A stretch of 64,000 nt of DNA from CAVQUE01 sp046290435 (GCA_046290435.1 JBKAGO010000074.1:100269-164268); one strand, 5' to 3'; positions 33,537 through 42,554 are shown, counted from the first letter of the stretch. Numbers and translations: made by a program. The notes: generated by a model not told the origin, from the letters alone.

Positions 33537-34990
33537 CGCTGCTCGACCTCCTCGTGTCGTCGGCCCGGTCCGTGATCGATCCCGATCTCGCCGTCGAGGT
33601 GCACGCCCCGGTAACCGCCGCCGCCGTCGCGGGCCACGACCTCGGCGCGTTCGGTGCGCTCGGGTGCCGGCCGCCGCTGCAACGACAGGCAGATACGCGA
33701 CGTGACCCACCACGCAAAGGGCGGCGCGACCAGGATCGCGATCTGCAGCACCGTGGTGACCCGGCCGATCGACACGCGGAGGACCTCGGCCACGATGTCT
33801 TGGGCCGCGGCCACGAACAACAACACGACGAACGTCAGCGCCGCCACGCCTGAGGCCGTCCGCCGCTCGGCGTCACGGGGCCGATCGAGAAGATGATGGT
33901 CGTCGTGGTCACGGGTGAACCGACGCTCGATCCACGGCACCGCGAAGAGGACGGCGAACATCACCGTCGGCAGCAGCACCGCAGGCACGAACGGGTTCGG
34001 CAGCTGCACACCACCGATCCCCGGCTCCCACGGCGGGTAGAGCCGCAGGGCGCCCTCGAGGAACCCGACGTACCAGTCGGGCTGGGCATAGGAGGTCGCC
34101 GCCGCAGGCTCGTACGGGCCGAACAGCCAGATGGGATTGACGGTCACCAGCGCGCCCATGGCGGCCAGCACTGCCCCGGTCAGGAAGAGCAGGCCGATCG
34201 ACTTCATCGCGAACCCCGGCCACACGCGCTCGCCGACGACGTTGTCCTCGGTCCGGCCGGGTCCGGGGAACTGCGTGTGCTTCTGTCGCCACACCATCGC
34301 CAGATGGAGGCCCACGAGCGCGGCGATCGACACGGGCAGGATCAGGATGTGCACCGGGTACAGGCGGCCGATGACCTCGTCGCCGGGCCATTCGTCGCCG
34401 AAGACGATCAGGGTCAGCTGCTCCCCCACCACGGGGACCGACAGCATGATCCCGTGGGTGATGCGCAGGCCTGTCCCCGACAACAGGTCGTCGGGGAGCG
34501 AGTAGCCGGTGAACCCGGTCGCCAGCGCCAGCACGAGCAGCGCACAACCCACGACCCAGTTGAGGTCCCGGGGACGACGGAACGCACCGGTGAAGAACAC
34601 TCGGCACAGGTGCAGCACGATCGCCGCCACGAACACGAGCGCCGCCCAGTGATGGATCTGGCGGACGAGCAGCCCGCCGCGTGTGTCCTTGCTGATCCGC
34701 AGGGTCGACTCGTACGCGGCCGACATCTCCACGCCGCGCAGCGGCTCGTAGGAGCCCTCGTAGACGACGACCTCCTGGGAGGCCTCGAACGGGAATGTCA
34801 GGTACACGCCGGTGATCACCAGGACGACGAAGCTGTAGAGCGCGAGCTCGCCCCACAGGAACGAGAAGTGATTCGGGAAGACCTTGCGCAGCGCCTTGTT
34901 GACGCCATGGCCGCCGCCGAGGCGGCCCGCGACCGCATCGATCGAGCGGCGGACTACACCACCGCGGCCGGTGCGACGTCGTGGGCTCAT
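33533..34990 (-). CDS. qcrB: Cytochrome bc1 complex subunit b
   Basis: 485 residues from ATG 34990, which overlaps the qcrA stop (ATGA). An alternative ATG at 35002 would add four residues. Heme ligand pairs are visible: 'RQIHHWAALVFVAAIVLHLCRVF' and 'LRITHGIMLS...YPVHILIL...GLHL'. The Qo-site motif is 'PIWLFGPYEP...YAQPDWYVGFLEGALRL', the actinobacterial version of PEWYF. A charged C-terminal tail of about 70 residues is typical of Actinomycetota. It oxidises menaquinol in the supercomplex. Confidence 0.95.
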   Translation of the reverse strand: MSPRRRTGRGGVVRRSIDAVAGRLGGGHGVNKALRKVFPNHFSFLWGELALYSFVVLVITGVYLTFPFEASQEVVVYEGSYEPLRGVEMSAAYESTLRISKDTRGGLLVRQIHHWAALVFVAAIVLHLCRVFFTGAFRRPRDLNWVVGCALLVLALATGFTGYSLPDDLLSGTGLRITHGIMLSVPVVGEQLTLIVFGDEWPGDEVIGRLYPVHILILPVSIAALVGLHLAMVWRQKHTQFPGPGRTEDNVVGERVWPGFAMKSIGLLFLTGAVLAAMGALVTVNPIWLFGPYEPAAATSYAQPDWYVGFLEGALRLYPPWEPGIGGVQLPNPFVPAVLLPTVMFAVLFAVPWIERRFTRDHDDHHLLDRPRDAERRTASGVAALTFVVLLFVAAAQDIVAEVLRVSIGRVTTVLQIAILVAPPFAWWVTSRICLSLQRRPAPERTERAEVVARDGGGGYRGVHLDGEIGIDHGPGRRHEEVEQR

Positions 34991-35901
34991 GGTCCGTCCC
35001 ATGTGGTCGGGCCGACGGGTTCGTCGAAGTCGTCCAGCGCGATCAGGTAGCCCTCGCTGTCGGAGGCGATCGGGAGTTGCGGCAGCGCCCGGGTGGCAGG
35101 GCCCCCGATCGGTTGCGCCCGCTCCAGGGGGTCGAACACCGACTGGTGACACGGGCACACCAACTGGCGGATCTCCTGCGGTGGGCGGGTGTCGATGCCG
35201 AACAGGCCGACCGAGCAACCGAGGTGTGTGCAGATCTTCGAGTACGCCACCCACCCGGCGACGGTGCCGAACTCACGGGTGGCCGGGCTCAGCAGGTCGG
35301 GCGGCACCCGTATGAGCACGACCTGGGAGTCGTCGGCACCGATCGCTCCCTCGGGGAACACCGTGATGAGCTGGTCGAACCGGGCGCGGGCGACGTCGAC
35401 GGGAGCGCCGTCGATGGTCACCAACCGACGACCCCGCACCCACCGGGTAGCAGAGCGCTGATCGGCCACCGAGGGCCCGAGCGAGAAGATGGGCGACACG
35501 AGCGCCGCCACCAGGGTGGCGAGCGATCCACCGAGGATCCAACCCAGAACCGGCCGCCGGGAGATGGCTGTACCCGCCTCGTCGAGGTGGGCGTGCAACG
35601 CCTCGGCGTCGGCGGTGCTGATGCAGAGCGGCTCGCGCTGCTCGGTCACCTCGTGTTCGATCGGGAGCGCCTTCGACCAGGCCACCAGAGCGAAGCCGAT
35701 CCCGCCCAACGCCAGTGCGATGCCCGACCCGAACCATGCGTCGGAGCCGTCGGCGATCGACACCGCCACCGCGAGCACTCCGCCGGCCAGCGCCAGGAGC
35801 AGGGCCACCAGCGCCGCTCGGTCGGCGCGCCGGACCCGCACCCGGTGGCGGTCCTCGTCGCCGTGCCCGCCGTGCGCGCCGAAGGTGCCGTCGCCGCTCA
35901 C
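34987..35901 (-). CDS. qcrA: Rieske iron-sulfur protein of the bc1 complex
   Basis: 304 residues from GTG 35901, overlapping the qcrC stop (GTGA). Three N-terminal helices (about residues 20-42, 50-70 and 105-127) are the pattern specific to Actinomycetota. The [2Fe-2S] ligands are in 'CTHLGCSV' and 'CPCHQSVFDP', with the two cysteines of the structural disulfide included. It passes electrons from menaquinol to the diheme cytochrome c subunit. Confidence 0.95.
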   Translation of the reverse strand: MSGDGTFGAHGGHGDEDRHRVRVRRADRAALVALLLALAGGVLAVAVSIADGSDAWFGSGIALALGGIGFALVAWSKALPIEHEVTEQREPLCISTADAEALHAHLDEAGTAISRRPVLGWILGGSLATLVAALVSPIFSLGPSVADQRSATRWVRGRRLVTIDGAPVDVARARFDQLITVFPEGAIGADDSQVVLIRVPPDLLSPATREFGTVAGWVAYSKICTHLGCSVGLFGIDTRPPQEIRQLVCPCHQSVFDPLERAQPIGGPATRALPQLPIASDSEGYLIALDDFDEPVGPTTWDGP

Positions 35902-36804
35902 GTGTTGACTCCGGTGTCGGGCTGGGAGGGTTCGGGGACGCGGCGGGGTTCGCCGATCCACCGACACAGCGCGACGAGCGGCACGATCGCCAACAGCCAC
36001 GCCGCCAGGCCTTCGGCGACGGGACCGATCCCGCCGAGCTCGGTTGCGCCGGTGGTGTCCATGCGCTGGAGCTCGCCGACATAGGCGGCGATGTCGTCGA
36101 TCTCACGGGCGGTCAGCTCGCCGAAGACCGGCATCGCTCCGGGTCCGATCAGGATCGCCTCGCCGATCTGGGTGGGCGTCGATTCCATCAGCGGCGGGGC
36201 GTGGCGACCGCCACCGATCGGCGCGCCGGACCCGGACGCCACGTGGCAGGCGGCGCAGTGCAGTCGGTAGAGCACGCCGCCCTCGGCAGCGTCGCCGCGC
36301 AGTGGGTCGACGTCGGGGATCGCCGGCCCGTCGCCCAGCGCGCCGACGTAGGCGACCAGCGCCACGATCTCCGCTTCGCTGTAGGCGACCGGCAGACGCC
36401 TGGCCTCGAGGTCGGGATCGGGCAGCGGCATCCGCCCGGTGCGCAGGACGAAGTCGGCGGCCGCGGCGCCCTCGATCAGCAGCGACGGTCCCCTGCCCTC
36501 GACGCCGCTGCCATCGGCCCCGTGGCAGGTGACGCACTGGGTTGCGTAGAGCGCTGCGCCGAGCTCCAACAGCTCCGCGGAGGCGGGCTCGTCCTCGCCG
36601 TCGAGTTGGTGGCCGACCGGGGCCAGGTCCACCCCGATCTCGTCGCCCCACCGCCACGGTGGATGTCGACGAGATCCCCTCTGCTTGCTCGGGGGAGACG
36701 AGGAGCCAACCGACGGCGAACGCCACGATCGCCACCGTGGCGGTCGTGACCAGCACCGGACCACTGGTCGCCCCGCGGCGGTGGTCGCCGTGCCGCACCC
36801 TCAC
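35898..36804 (-). CDS. qcrC: Diheme cytochrome c subunit of the bc1 complex, frameshifted near the N-terminus
   Basis: The body (ending at 35898) has two heme sites, CVTCH and CAACH, distal Met candidates and a C-terminal helix (AEGLAAWLLAIVPLVALCRW) that anchors it. The expected N-terminal signal/anchor is not in that frame. It lies in another frame starting at GTG 36804 (overlapping ctaE by GTGA), with helix 'GPVLVTTATVAIVAFAVGWLLV'. Removing one G from the GGGG run on the coding strand (36646-36649) joins them as STVAVGDEIGVDLAP, giving 301 residues. The span is 907 nt, one more than a multiple of three. It carries electrons directly to the aa3 oxidase. Confidence 0.85.
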
Positions 36805-37403
36805 CGCACCACCCAGATGGTGACGAACACGGCCACCCAGATGACATCGATCATGTGCCAGAACGCCGCCGTCGCCGCCACCCACGGTTCGATCGAGGCC
36901 TCGTGGCGCGCCCTCGCACCTCGGACCAGCAGCATCCCGAGCACCCCGATCCCCGCGGCGACGTGCGCCGTGTGGATCCCGGTGAGCATCCAGTAGACCG
37001 AGCCGTACGCGTGGCTGTCGAACCCGAACTCGAGCATCTGGTACTCGGCGATCTGGTTGACGAGGAAGACCCCGCCCAGCGCCATGGTCACCAGCGTCCA
37101 GCGACGTAGGCCGGCCATGTCTCGCCGCTCGTAGGCCCGCTCGGCGGCGATCATCGAACCCGACGACGACACCAGCACCACCGTGGCGATCACCGCCCGG
37201 GCCGTCTCGAGCTCGACGTCGGCCGGAGGCCACGGGCTGACCTCGGTGCGCAAGAGGAAGTAGGCGGCGAACACCGAAGCGAACAACATGACGTCGGAGG
37301 CCAGGAAGACGATCATCCCGAAACCCGACGTCGTCCGCGCCCAGGGGGAGGGGGATTCCGCTGCTGCCGAGCCACTCGTCGGGATCGGATCAGCGGTCGC
37401 CAT
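36801..37403 (-). CDS. ctaE: Cytochrome c oxidase subunit III
   Basis: 200 residues from ATG 37403, with GGAG a few bases upstream on its strand. Five helices: 'GMIVFLASDVMLFASVFAAYFLL' is the usual start, and 'WMLTGIHTAHVAAGIGVLGMLLV' and 'WVAATAAFWHMIDVIWVAVFVTIWVV' end it. It is the first gene of the operon ctaE-qcrCAB-ctaCDF-ctaG. The promoter should lie in the 231 bp before it (37404-37634), where I see no convincing -35/-10 pair. Confidence 0.95.
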   Translation of the reverse strand: MATADPIPTSGSAAAESPSPWARTTSGFGMIVFLASDVMLFASVFAAYFLLRTEVSPWPPADVELETARAVIATVVLVSSSGSMIAAERAYERRDMAGLRRWTLVTMALGGVFLVNQIAEYQMLEFGFDSHAYGSVYWMLTGIHTAHVAAGIGVLGMLLVRGARARHEASIEPWVAATAAFWHMIDVIWVAVFVTIWVVR

Positions 37404-37634
37404 GTCACTCCAATCGCTCGCAACGGTCACCGTCGCCGAGGCCTGCCCGTGCGCTGAGGCACGCAAACGCGCGCCGCGTACACGGGCTACCCGGGCGCGC
37501 GAACTCGCGCCCGATGCGCGATCAGCGAGGTGGTCGTGGCGCGATGGCCGCCGCAGCGGCGGCTCGAGAGCCACTGCGTGATCCGGAGCCAGCCCCCCGG
37601 GCTGGTCGCTCAGCGACCGGCTACCGCTGCGGGA

Positions 37635-39371
37635 TCAGTGGATGGTGACGGTGCCTGCGTTGCCGTCGACGGTGACGGTGGCGCCGTCGGGGATCAGGTG
37701 CGTCGCGTCGGCGACCGACACCACGCACGGGATGCCCAGCTCGCGCGACACGATCATCGCGTGGCTGCCCATCGCCCCCACGTTCACCACGACGGCGGCC
37801 GCCGGCACGAACAGCGGCACCCAGGCCGGGTCGGTCTGGGGTGCGATCAGGATGTCGCCCGGTTCGAGGTCGGCCGGGTCGGTGGGGTCGAGGACGATAC
37901 GGGCCCGCCCGGTGGCCGAGCCGCCCGAACCGGCCGCCCCGGCCAGCACCGTGCCCGCTGTCGCCTGGTCGGCGTCGGATTCGGTGCGGCGCGCCATGTC
38001 GGACAGTGTGGGTGCGGTGCCGTTGACGACGAAGACGGGCTCGTAGTCGAAGAGCCCGCGGTACTGCTCCCACCGCTGGGCGATGAGGTCGCGGTACGCA
38101 TCAGGCCGGTGGCGGAGCGCGTCGAGCTCGGTGTCGGTCACCATGAACAGCTGCTCGACCTGGTCGAGCACCCCGCGCTCCACCAGGCGTCGGCCGTATT
38201 CGCGCAGCGCCATACGCATCTCGTTGATGACGATGACCACGTTGGTCTTGGCCCGCTCGCGACCGCTGAGGAACACCCGCGACGACCGCAGCGCAGCGTC
38301 GAGCGTGCCCAGCATCTCGGCGTCGCCGGCAAGGGCCCCTCGGATCTCGGCCGTGATGCGGTCGCGCTCGGCGATCGACGCGGCATTGCGTGCCGCGGGC
38401 GCGTTGGCGGGGTCGGACCTGCGCATCAGATCGATGGCAGCGAGCGCCATCGAAGGCCGGACCTCCCACGACGGCGAGATGAGGTCGTATTCGTTGGCGG
38501 CGCGGGCGCCGTAGTCGAACAGGAATTGATCGAAGTCGTCCAGGAAACCCGACGCCTCGTCGCTGCCGTCGGCGCGGAGGCGATCGAGCACGTCGGCGAC
38601 GCCGGCGTCGAAGGCGGCGGTCAGCGTGGCGCTGGCAGCGATGGTGCGGCCGAGCTGCCACATGTTCTTGGACGGCTCGGCCGAGTCGACCTCGATGCCC
38701 GCCAGCAAGCTGATGGTGTCGCCCGGTCGGCCGACGGCCTCGCACACCGCTCCCAGCGCACCGGGGCCCACCGACGCCAGCGACGAGATGCGCATGGCGT
38801 TCTCGAAGATCTGCTGGATGTAGGGAACCATCGAGCGCGCCCGGGCGAGCAGGGCTGCGTCGGTGAGGATGGCGAGGTCGGGGCGGTGTTCGCGCAGCGA
38901 TCGGGCCAGGGCCTTGTCGGCGTCGAGCTCGGGAAGGTGATCTACCGACATCGCCCATTCCATCGATGCACCGAGCCGCTCCTCGTGGTCGGCCGACTCG
39001 TGCCAGTCCTGCGCCTCGTACGGCGGGACCTCGTCCTTGTCGTCGAAGAAGGCCTGATCGATGAGCTCGGGCGTCACCCCGGGCATGCGGGCGCCCAGCA
39101 GCCGGGTCAGCGACAGTGGGTTGTAGAGGTAGCCGCCGAACATGTGGAACAGGTCGGGGTGTTCGGGGTGGTCGAACTCGTCGTAGTCGAGGGCGCCGAT
39201 GTCGATGTAGCCGTCGCGCAGCCCGAGACACATGCCGTTGCGTACCACCAGCCACTGGGCGAGCGGGCTGAACGGGTCGGGAAAGACGTCGGCCGCATTG
39301 CCCCGGGTCCAGGCAGGGAAACGGTGACCGATCGTCGAGTCGCCGAACCAGTGGTCGTCGGTGGTGGTCAT
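37635..39371 (-). CDS. PEP-utilising-enzyme mobile-domain protein
   Basis: 578 residues from ATG 39371, with GGGAGGA 2 nt upstream. The C-terminal 85 residues form the swivelling phosphohistidine domain shared with PEP synthase, PPDK and rifampin phosphotransferase: 'PGDILIAPQTDPAWVPLFVPAAAVVVNVG' then 'GSHAMIVSRELGIPCVV', with the catalytic His in SHA. The large N-terminal part (helical, many acidic residues) does not show an ATP-grasp or a PEP barrel I can recognise. Such proteins are commonly annotated 'PEP-utilizing protein' in Actinomycetota; substrate unknown. Confidence 0.8.
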   Translation of the reverse strand: MTTTDDHWFGDSTIGHRFPAWTRGNAADVFPDPFSPLAQWLVVRNGMCLGLRDGYIDIGALDYDEFDHPEHPDLFHMFGGYLYNPLSLTRLLGARMPGVTPELIDQAFFDDKDEVPPYEAQDWHESADHEERLGASMEWAMSVDHLPELDADKALARSLREHRPDLAILTDAALLARARSMVPYIQQIFENAMRISSLASVGPGALGAVCEAVGRPGDTISLLAGIEVDSAEPSKNMWQLGRTIAASATLTAAFDAGVADVLDRLRADGSDEASGFLDDFDQFLFDYGARAANEYDLISPSWEVRPSMALAAIDLMRRSDPANAPAARNAASIAERDRITAEIRGALAGDAEMLGTLDAALRSSRVFLSGRERAKTNVVIVINEMRMALREYGRRLVERGVLDQVEQLFMVTDTELDALRHRPDAYRDLIAQRWEQYRGLFDYEPVFVVNGTAPTLSDMARRTESDADQATAGTVLAGAAGSGGSATGRARIVLDPTDPADLEPGDILIAPQTDPAWVPLFVPAAAVVVNVGAMGSHAMIVSRELGIPCVVSVADATHLIPDGATVTVDGNAGTVTIH

Positions 39372-39434
39372 CGGTCCTCCCGGGAGATGAAGCAGGCTGC
39401 CAGTCGAGGCGGCCGGAGCGCTTCCTACCATGCC

Positions 39435-39584
39435 CGATGGCGGCGCCGCACGCTGCCGCGGTCGGTGTTCCCCGACTCGGCGTCCGGCTCGTATGTGCTG
39501 CCGCTGAAGAAGGAGGTGCACACGAGGGAGGAGCTCGCCATCGGCGACATCGCGGCGTTCGAGCTCGACGTGGCGCCCGAATAG
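39435..39584 (+). pseudogene. Remnant of a DUF1905-domain gene (C-terminal part only)
   Basis: About 49 codons ending at TAG 39584 read RRTLPRSVFPDSASGSYVLP then KKEVHTREELAIGDIAAFELDVA, which matches the end of DUF1905 domains ('tsl.p...ggy.LPvk..vR...gl..GDtV.v.l'). There is no in-frame ATG; the only possible starts are internal GTG codons that would cut the domain. The missing N-terminal half would overlap the start of the minus-strand gene at 39371. I read it as a decayed fragment. A palindromic repeat follows 14 nt after the stop. Confidence 0.55.
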
Positions 39585-39598
39585 GGCAGGGCCAATCG

Positions 39599-39646
39599 TT
39601 CTGGCGCCGAAACTCGTCGCCCTGGCGACGGTTTTCGGCGCCAGAA
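39599..39646. repeat. Intergenic palindromic repeat, family A, copy 2
   Basis: The left arm (39598-39613) is identical to copy 1 at 11405. The right arm pairs perfectly over 14 bp (39599-39612 with 39633-39646). The loop contains a small second stem (GTCGC/GCGAC), and its sequence clearly matches the loop of copy 1, so the two are copies of one element about 50 bp long. It lies between the DUF1905 remnant and the LLM oxidoreductase gene. Confidence 0.75.
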
Positions 39647-39679
39647 ACCATGGCCGTCGAGCAGGGCGGGACCGTGGAT

Positions 39680-39692
39680 TAGGGTCGGCTCC
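39680..39692 (+). promoter_or_regulatory. Candidate -10 box for the leaderless LLM oxidoreductase gene
   Basis: TAGGGT at 39680-39685 is 7 nt before the GTG at 39693 and there is no ribosome-binding site between them. The layout is the same as at 4144 and 4709. Confidence 0.4.
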
Positions 39693-40577
39693 GTGCACAT
39701 CTCGATGACCCTTCCGCAGATGGTCGCGGATTACGACCGGTCCACCACGCTCGACTGGTGCCGGGAGATCGACGCCGGGCCCTTCCACTCGCTGGCGTGC
39801 GGTGAACGCGTCACCTGGCGCAACCAGGAGATGCTCGTGCTGCTGTCGGCGGCTGCGGCGCTGACCGAGCGGGTGATGATCTACCCGACGGTCATCGTCG
39901 CCCCCATCCACGGCACGGGCCTGTTGGCCAAGCAGATCGCCACGCTCGACGTGCTGAGCGGCGGCCGCATGGTCGTCGGGCTCGGCGTCGGCGGACGCGA
40001 GCAGGACTACCGCGCCGCCGAGGCGCCGTTTCGGCGCCGCTACGCCCGACTCGACGAACAGGCCGCCGAGCTCCGCCGGCTCTGGTCCGGCGAGCCGGCC
40101 TTTCCCGACACCGATCCCATCGGCCCGCCGCCGGTCCAGCCCGGTGGGCCCCGGCTGCTGGCCGGGTCGCAGGGCCCCAAGAGCCTGGCGCGTGCCGCCA
40201 AGTGGGCCGACGGCATCTGTGGTCAGCTCATGGCGCAGCCGGTCGAGTCGGTCGCCGACGAGGTCGTCAAATACCGGACCGCGTGGACCGACGCCGGCCG
40301 CACCGACGCGCCCTACGTCACCACCGGGTTCTGGTACTCCCTCGACCCCGACCGTCCCCTCGAGGTCCTCCAGCGCTACGCCCGCGAGTACGCCACGATC
40401 TTCGGCGAGGGCATCGCCGAATGGATGGCCGGCATGCAGACCGTCGCCGGCCCCGAGGCCCTGCAGGCGGCGATCGAGACCTGTCGGGCCGCCGAGGTCG
40501 ACGAGCTCGTCCTCGTGCCGACGTCATCGGCGATCGCCGAGCTCGAACGCACCGTCGCCGTGCTCGAGGGCCGCTGA
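39693..40577 (+). CDS. LLM-class (luciferase-like) flavin/F420-dependent oxidoreductase
   Basis: 294 residues from GTG. The TIM-barrel pattern of luciferase-like monooxygenases is clear: 'RVMIYPTVIVAPIHGTGLLAKQIATLDVLSGGRMVVGLGVGGREQDY' (strand 3-4 region), then 'RRLWSGEP' and 'PRLLAGSQGPKSLARAAKWADGI'. Members in Actinomycetota often use F420 instead of FMN; the sequence alone does not settle which. Substrate unknown. It may be leaderless. Confidence 0.88.
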   Translation: MHISMTLPQMVADYDRSTTLDWCREIDAGPFHSLACGERVTWRNQEMLVLLSAAAALTERVMIYPTVIVAPIHGTGLLAKQIATLDVLSGGRMVVGLGVGGREQDYRAAEAPFRRRYARLDEQAAELRRLWSGEPAFPDTDPIGPPPVQPGGPRLLAGSQGPKSLARAAKWADGICGQLMAQPVESVADEVVKYRTAWTDAGRTDAPYVTTGFWYSLDPDRPLEVLQRYAREYATIFGEGIAEWMAGMQTVAGPEALQAAIETCRAAEVDELVLVPTSSAIAELERTVAVLEGR

Positions 40578-40588
40578 GGCGCTGTCGC

Positions 40589-41641
40589 TCAGGTCCCCGG
40601 CACGAAGCCTCTCGCCGTGATCAGCGGCAGGTCGGCATAGGTGCGGATGCCGGGCGGCGCGGCGCACACCGCCGGGATGGCCTGCACGGCGGGCAGCGCG
40701 GTCATGATCATGCCCAGCACCATGAAGTCCTCCATGGTCCGGCCCACGAAGTCGCGGGGCGGGCGGATCTCGAGCTTGGTCTTCACGCACGGCGATCCCT
40801 CGACGCGCACGAGGTAGCCGTGCTCCACAGGCCAGTCCGGGTCGAGCGCGTCGCCCTTGCGCCACCGCACCGACAGGTCGATCACGATGCGGTCACCCAT
40901 CGTCCCGAGCCAGTGCGCCTCGACACCGGCCACACACCCGGCGTCGATGGTCATGTAGCCCAGCTCCAGCCGTTTCGTCGCCGCAGCGAACCTGGCCTCG
41001 CACCGGATGTCGTCGAGCGTGACGCCGAGGGCGTCGGCCATCATCGCGACGGCGTCGCCGAACACCGCGGTGCCCGCCGCGACCATGGCCGGCAGCTCGG
41101 GGTCGTCGACCGGGCGTCCGTAGCCCACGCTCTGCTCGGTCTCGGCCGAGCCGTAACCGGTGGAGTCGACCGACTCGAGCACCGAGATGGAGTCGACCCG
41201 ATCGCAGATCCCGGCCGACACCAGGCCCAGCACGTTCGCGAACCCCGGGTTCATACCGGACCCGAAGATCGACACGCCCCCGGCCCGGCAGGCGGCCTCG
41301 ATGCGGGCCTGCCCGTCGTCGGCGAGGGCCCGTCCGGTGATGAAGCCGGCGGTGGCGACCACGTTGATGCCGGCGGCGAGGATGCGTTCGAGCTCGGCCA
41401 CGTCGGGCCACAGCGGGTTGTAGACGACGCAGTCGGGCTGCAGCGCCAGCAGTGCATCGATGTCGTCGGTTGCGACGACACCCAGCGGTCCGGTGCCGGC
41501 CAACTCGCCCACGTCGACGCCGACCTTGTCGGGCGACCACGCATAACAACCCACGAGCTCGAGGTCAGGGTTGTTCGCGATGGCGTGCACCGATCGCCGT
41601 CCCACGTTGCCCGTCGTCCACTGCACCACTCGATACGTCAT
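40589..41641 (-). CDS. DapB-like NAD(P)-dependent oxidoreductase
   Basis: 350 residues from ATG 41641; the open frame beyond it is shadow. N-terminal nucleotide-binding fold: 'YRVVQWTTGNVGRRSVHAIANNPDLELVGCYAW', then 'DCVVYNPLWPDVAELERILAAGINVVAT'. This is the dihydrodipicolinate-reductase-like family seen in mycobacteria and other Actinomycetota, often called 2,4-diaminopentanoate dehydrogenase-like. It is much longer than true DapB and lacks its lysine-pathway context. Substrate unknown. Convergent with the LLM gene. Confidence 0.8.
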   Translation of the reverse strand: MTYRVVQWTTGNVGRRSVHAIANNPDLELVGCYAWSPDKVGVDVGELAGTGPLGVVATDDIDALLALQPDCVVYNPLWPDVAELERILAAGINVVATAGFITGRALADDGQARIEAACRAGGVSIFGSGMNPGFANVLGLVSAGICDRVDSISVLESVDSTGYGSAETEQSVGYGRPVDDPELPAMVAAGTAVFGDAVAMMADALGVTLDDIRCEARFAAATKRLELGYMTIDAGCVAGVEAHWLGTMGDRIVIDLSVRWRKGDALDPDWPVEHGYLVRVEGSPCVKTKLEIRPPRDFVGRTMEDFMVLGMIMTALPAVQAIPAVCAAPPGIRTYADLPLITARGFVPGT

Positions 41642-41726
41642 CGGCGCAGTCTTCCCGATACCCGATGGTCGGCGCTCGCACCGGCTTCGACCGGCGTGCG
41701 GATCGAACCTGGGCGAGACTCGTGCG

Positions 41727-42554
41727 ATGCCCGCACTCCCCGCTGTCCGCCGCGTCGGCGTCGTCGTGGCCTTCCTGTGCGCAGTGAGCGGCTGCGCCGG
41801 GTCGGCAGAGGAGTCGACCCGCGCCGTGGAGCCGGAGCCCACGACATCGACCGAGCTGGGCGCGGCGACCGACCCGCAGCCGAACTCCGACAGCGCAGCC
41901 GAGCCGACGACCCCGCCCGATCCCACGACCCCGCCGCCGACCGCTGCGACACCGGCCGCAGCCGCGACGGCAGCGCCGGACACTGCCCCGACATCGACCA
42001 CCGCGTCGTCGCCGTCACCATCACCGACCCCGTCGCCGACCCCCGAGGCCGCGGCCGGCTGTCGCCGGATCGAGGAGTTCGGAGCCGGGGCGGCCGATCG
42101 GTGGATCATCGTCGACGACGGCGTCATGGGCGGCCGTTCGCAGGGCAACGCGACGATCGCCGACGATGCCCTGCGGTTCTCGGGCCTCATCGAGACCGAG
42201 GGCGGCGGCTTCTCCTCGGTGCGGGCGCTCGTCCCGGCCGATGCGCTGGCCGGCGCAACCGAGCTCCGGTTCCGAGCCCGCTCCGACGGCCGGACCTACG
42301 AGCTCATCGCCGACGACGACGTTGCGGGCCGAGACGGCCGAGTGTCGCACTTCGGTCGGATCCCGCTGACCGGGGCGGGCGCATGGGAGGAGGTGTCGGT
42401 GTCGCTCGAGGACCTCGAGGCCCGCATCTTCGGGACGCCGGTCGACGACGTGGCGTTCGATCCCGCCATGGCAGCTTCGATCGGGGTCATTCTCGCCGAC
42501 GGCACCGACGGGCCGTTCGAGCTCGTCATCGACTGGATCGACGCCTGCCGCTGA
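41727..42554 (+). CDS. Lipoprotein with CIA30 (NDUFAF1-like) domain
   Basis: 275 residues from ATG 41727. Signal peptide with lipobox (CAVSGCAG), a Thr/Pro/Ala linker of about 85 residues, then a CIA30 domain (about 115-275): 'WIIVDDGVMGGRSQGNATI' and 'ALRFSGLIETEGGGFSSVRA' are the family's best conserved segments. CIA30 proteins assist complex I assembly in mitochondria; bacterial versions are of unknown role and this one is predicted outside the membrane. The low-complexity linker is probably a wall spacer. Confidence 0.82.
   Translation: MPALPAVRRVGVVVAFLCAVSGCAGSAEESTRAVEPEPTTSTELGAATDPQPNSDSAAEPTTPPDPTTPPPTAATPAAAATAAPDTAPTSTTASSPSPSPTPSPTPEAAAGCRRIEEFGAGAADRWIIVDDGVMGGRSQGNATIADDALRFSGLIETEGGGFSSVRALVPADALAGATELRFRARSDGRTYELIADDDVAGRDGRVSHFGRIPLTGAGAWEEVSVSLEDLEARIFGTPVDDVAFDPAMAASIGVILADGTDGPFELVIDWIDACR

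Noticed and set aside
37530..39584. 684-codon plus-strand open frame
   Set aside because: Antisense to the PEP-domain gene at 37635-39371; its sequence is of the Arg/Gly/His-rich type expected from a GC-rich shadow frame. Only its last 50 codons look real, and these are listed as the DUF1905 remnant.
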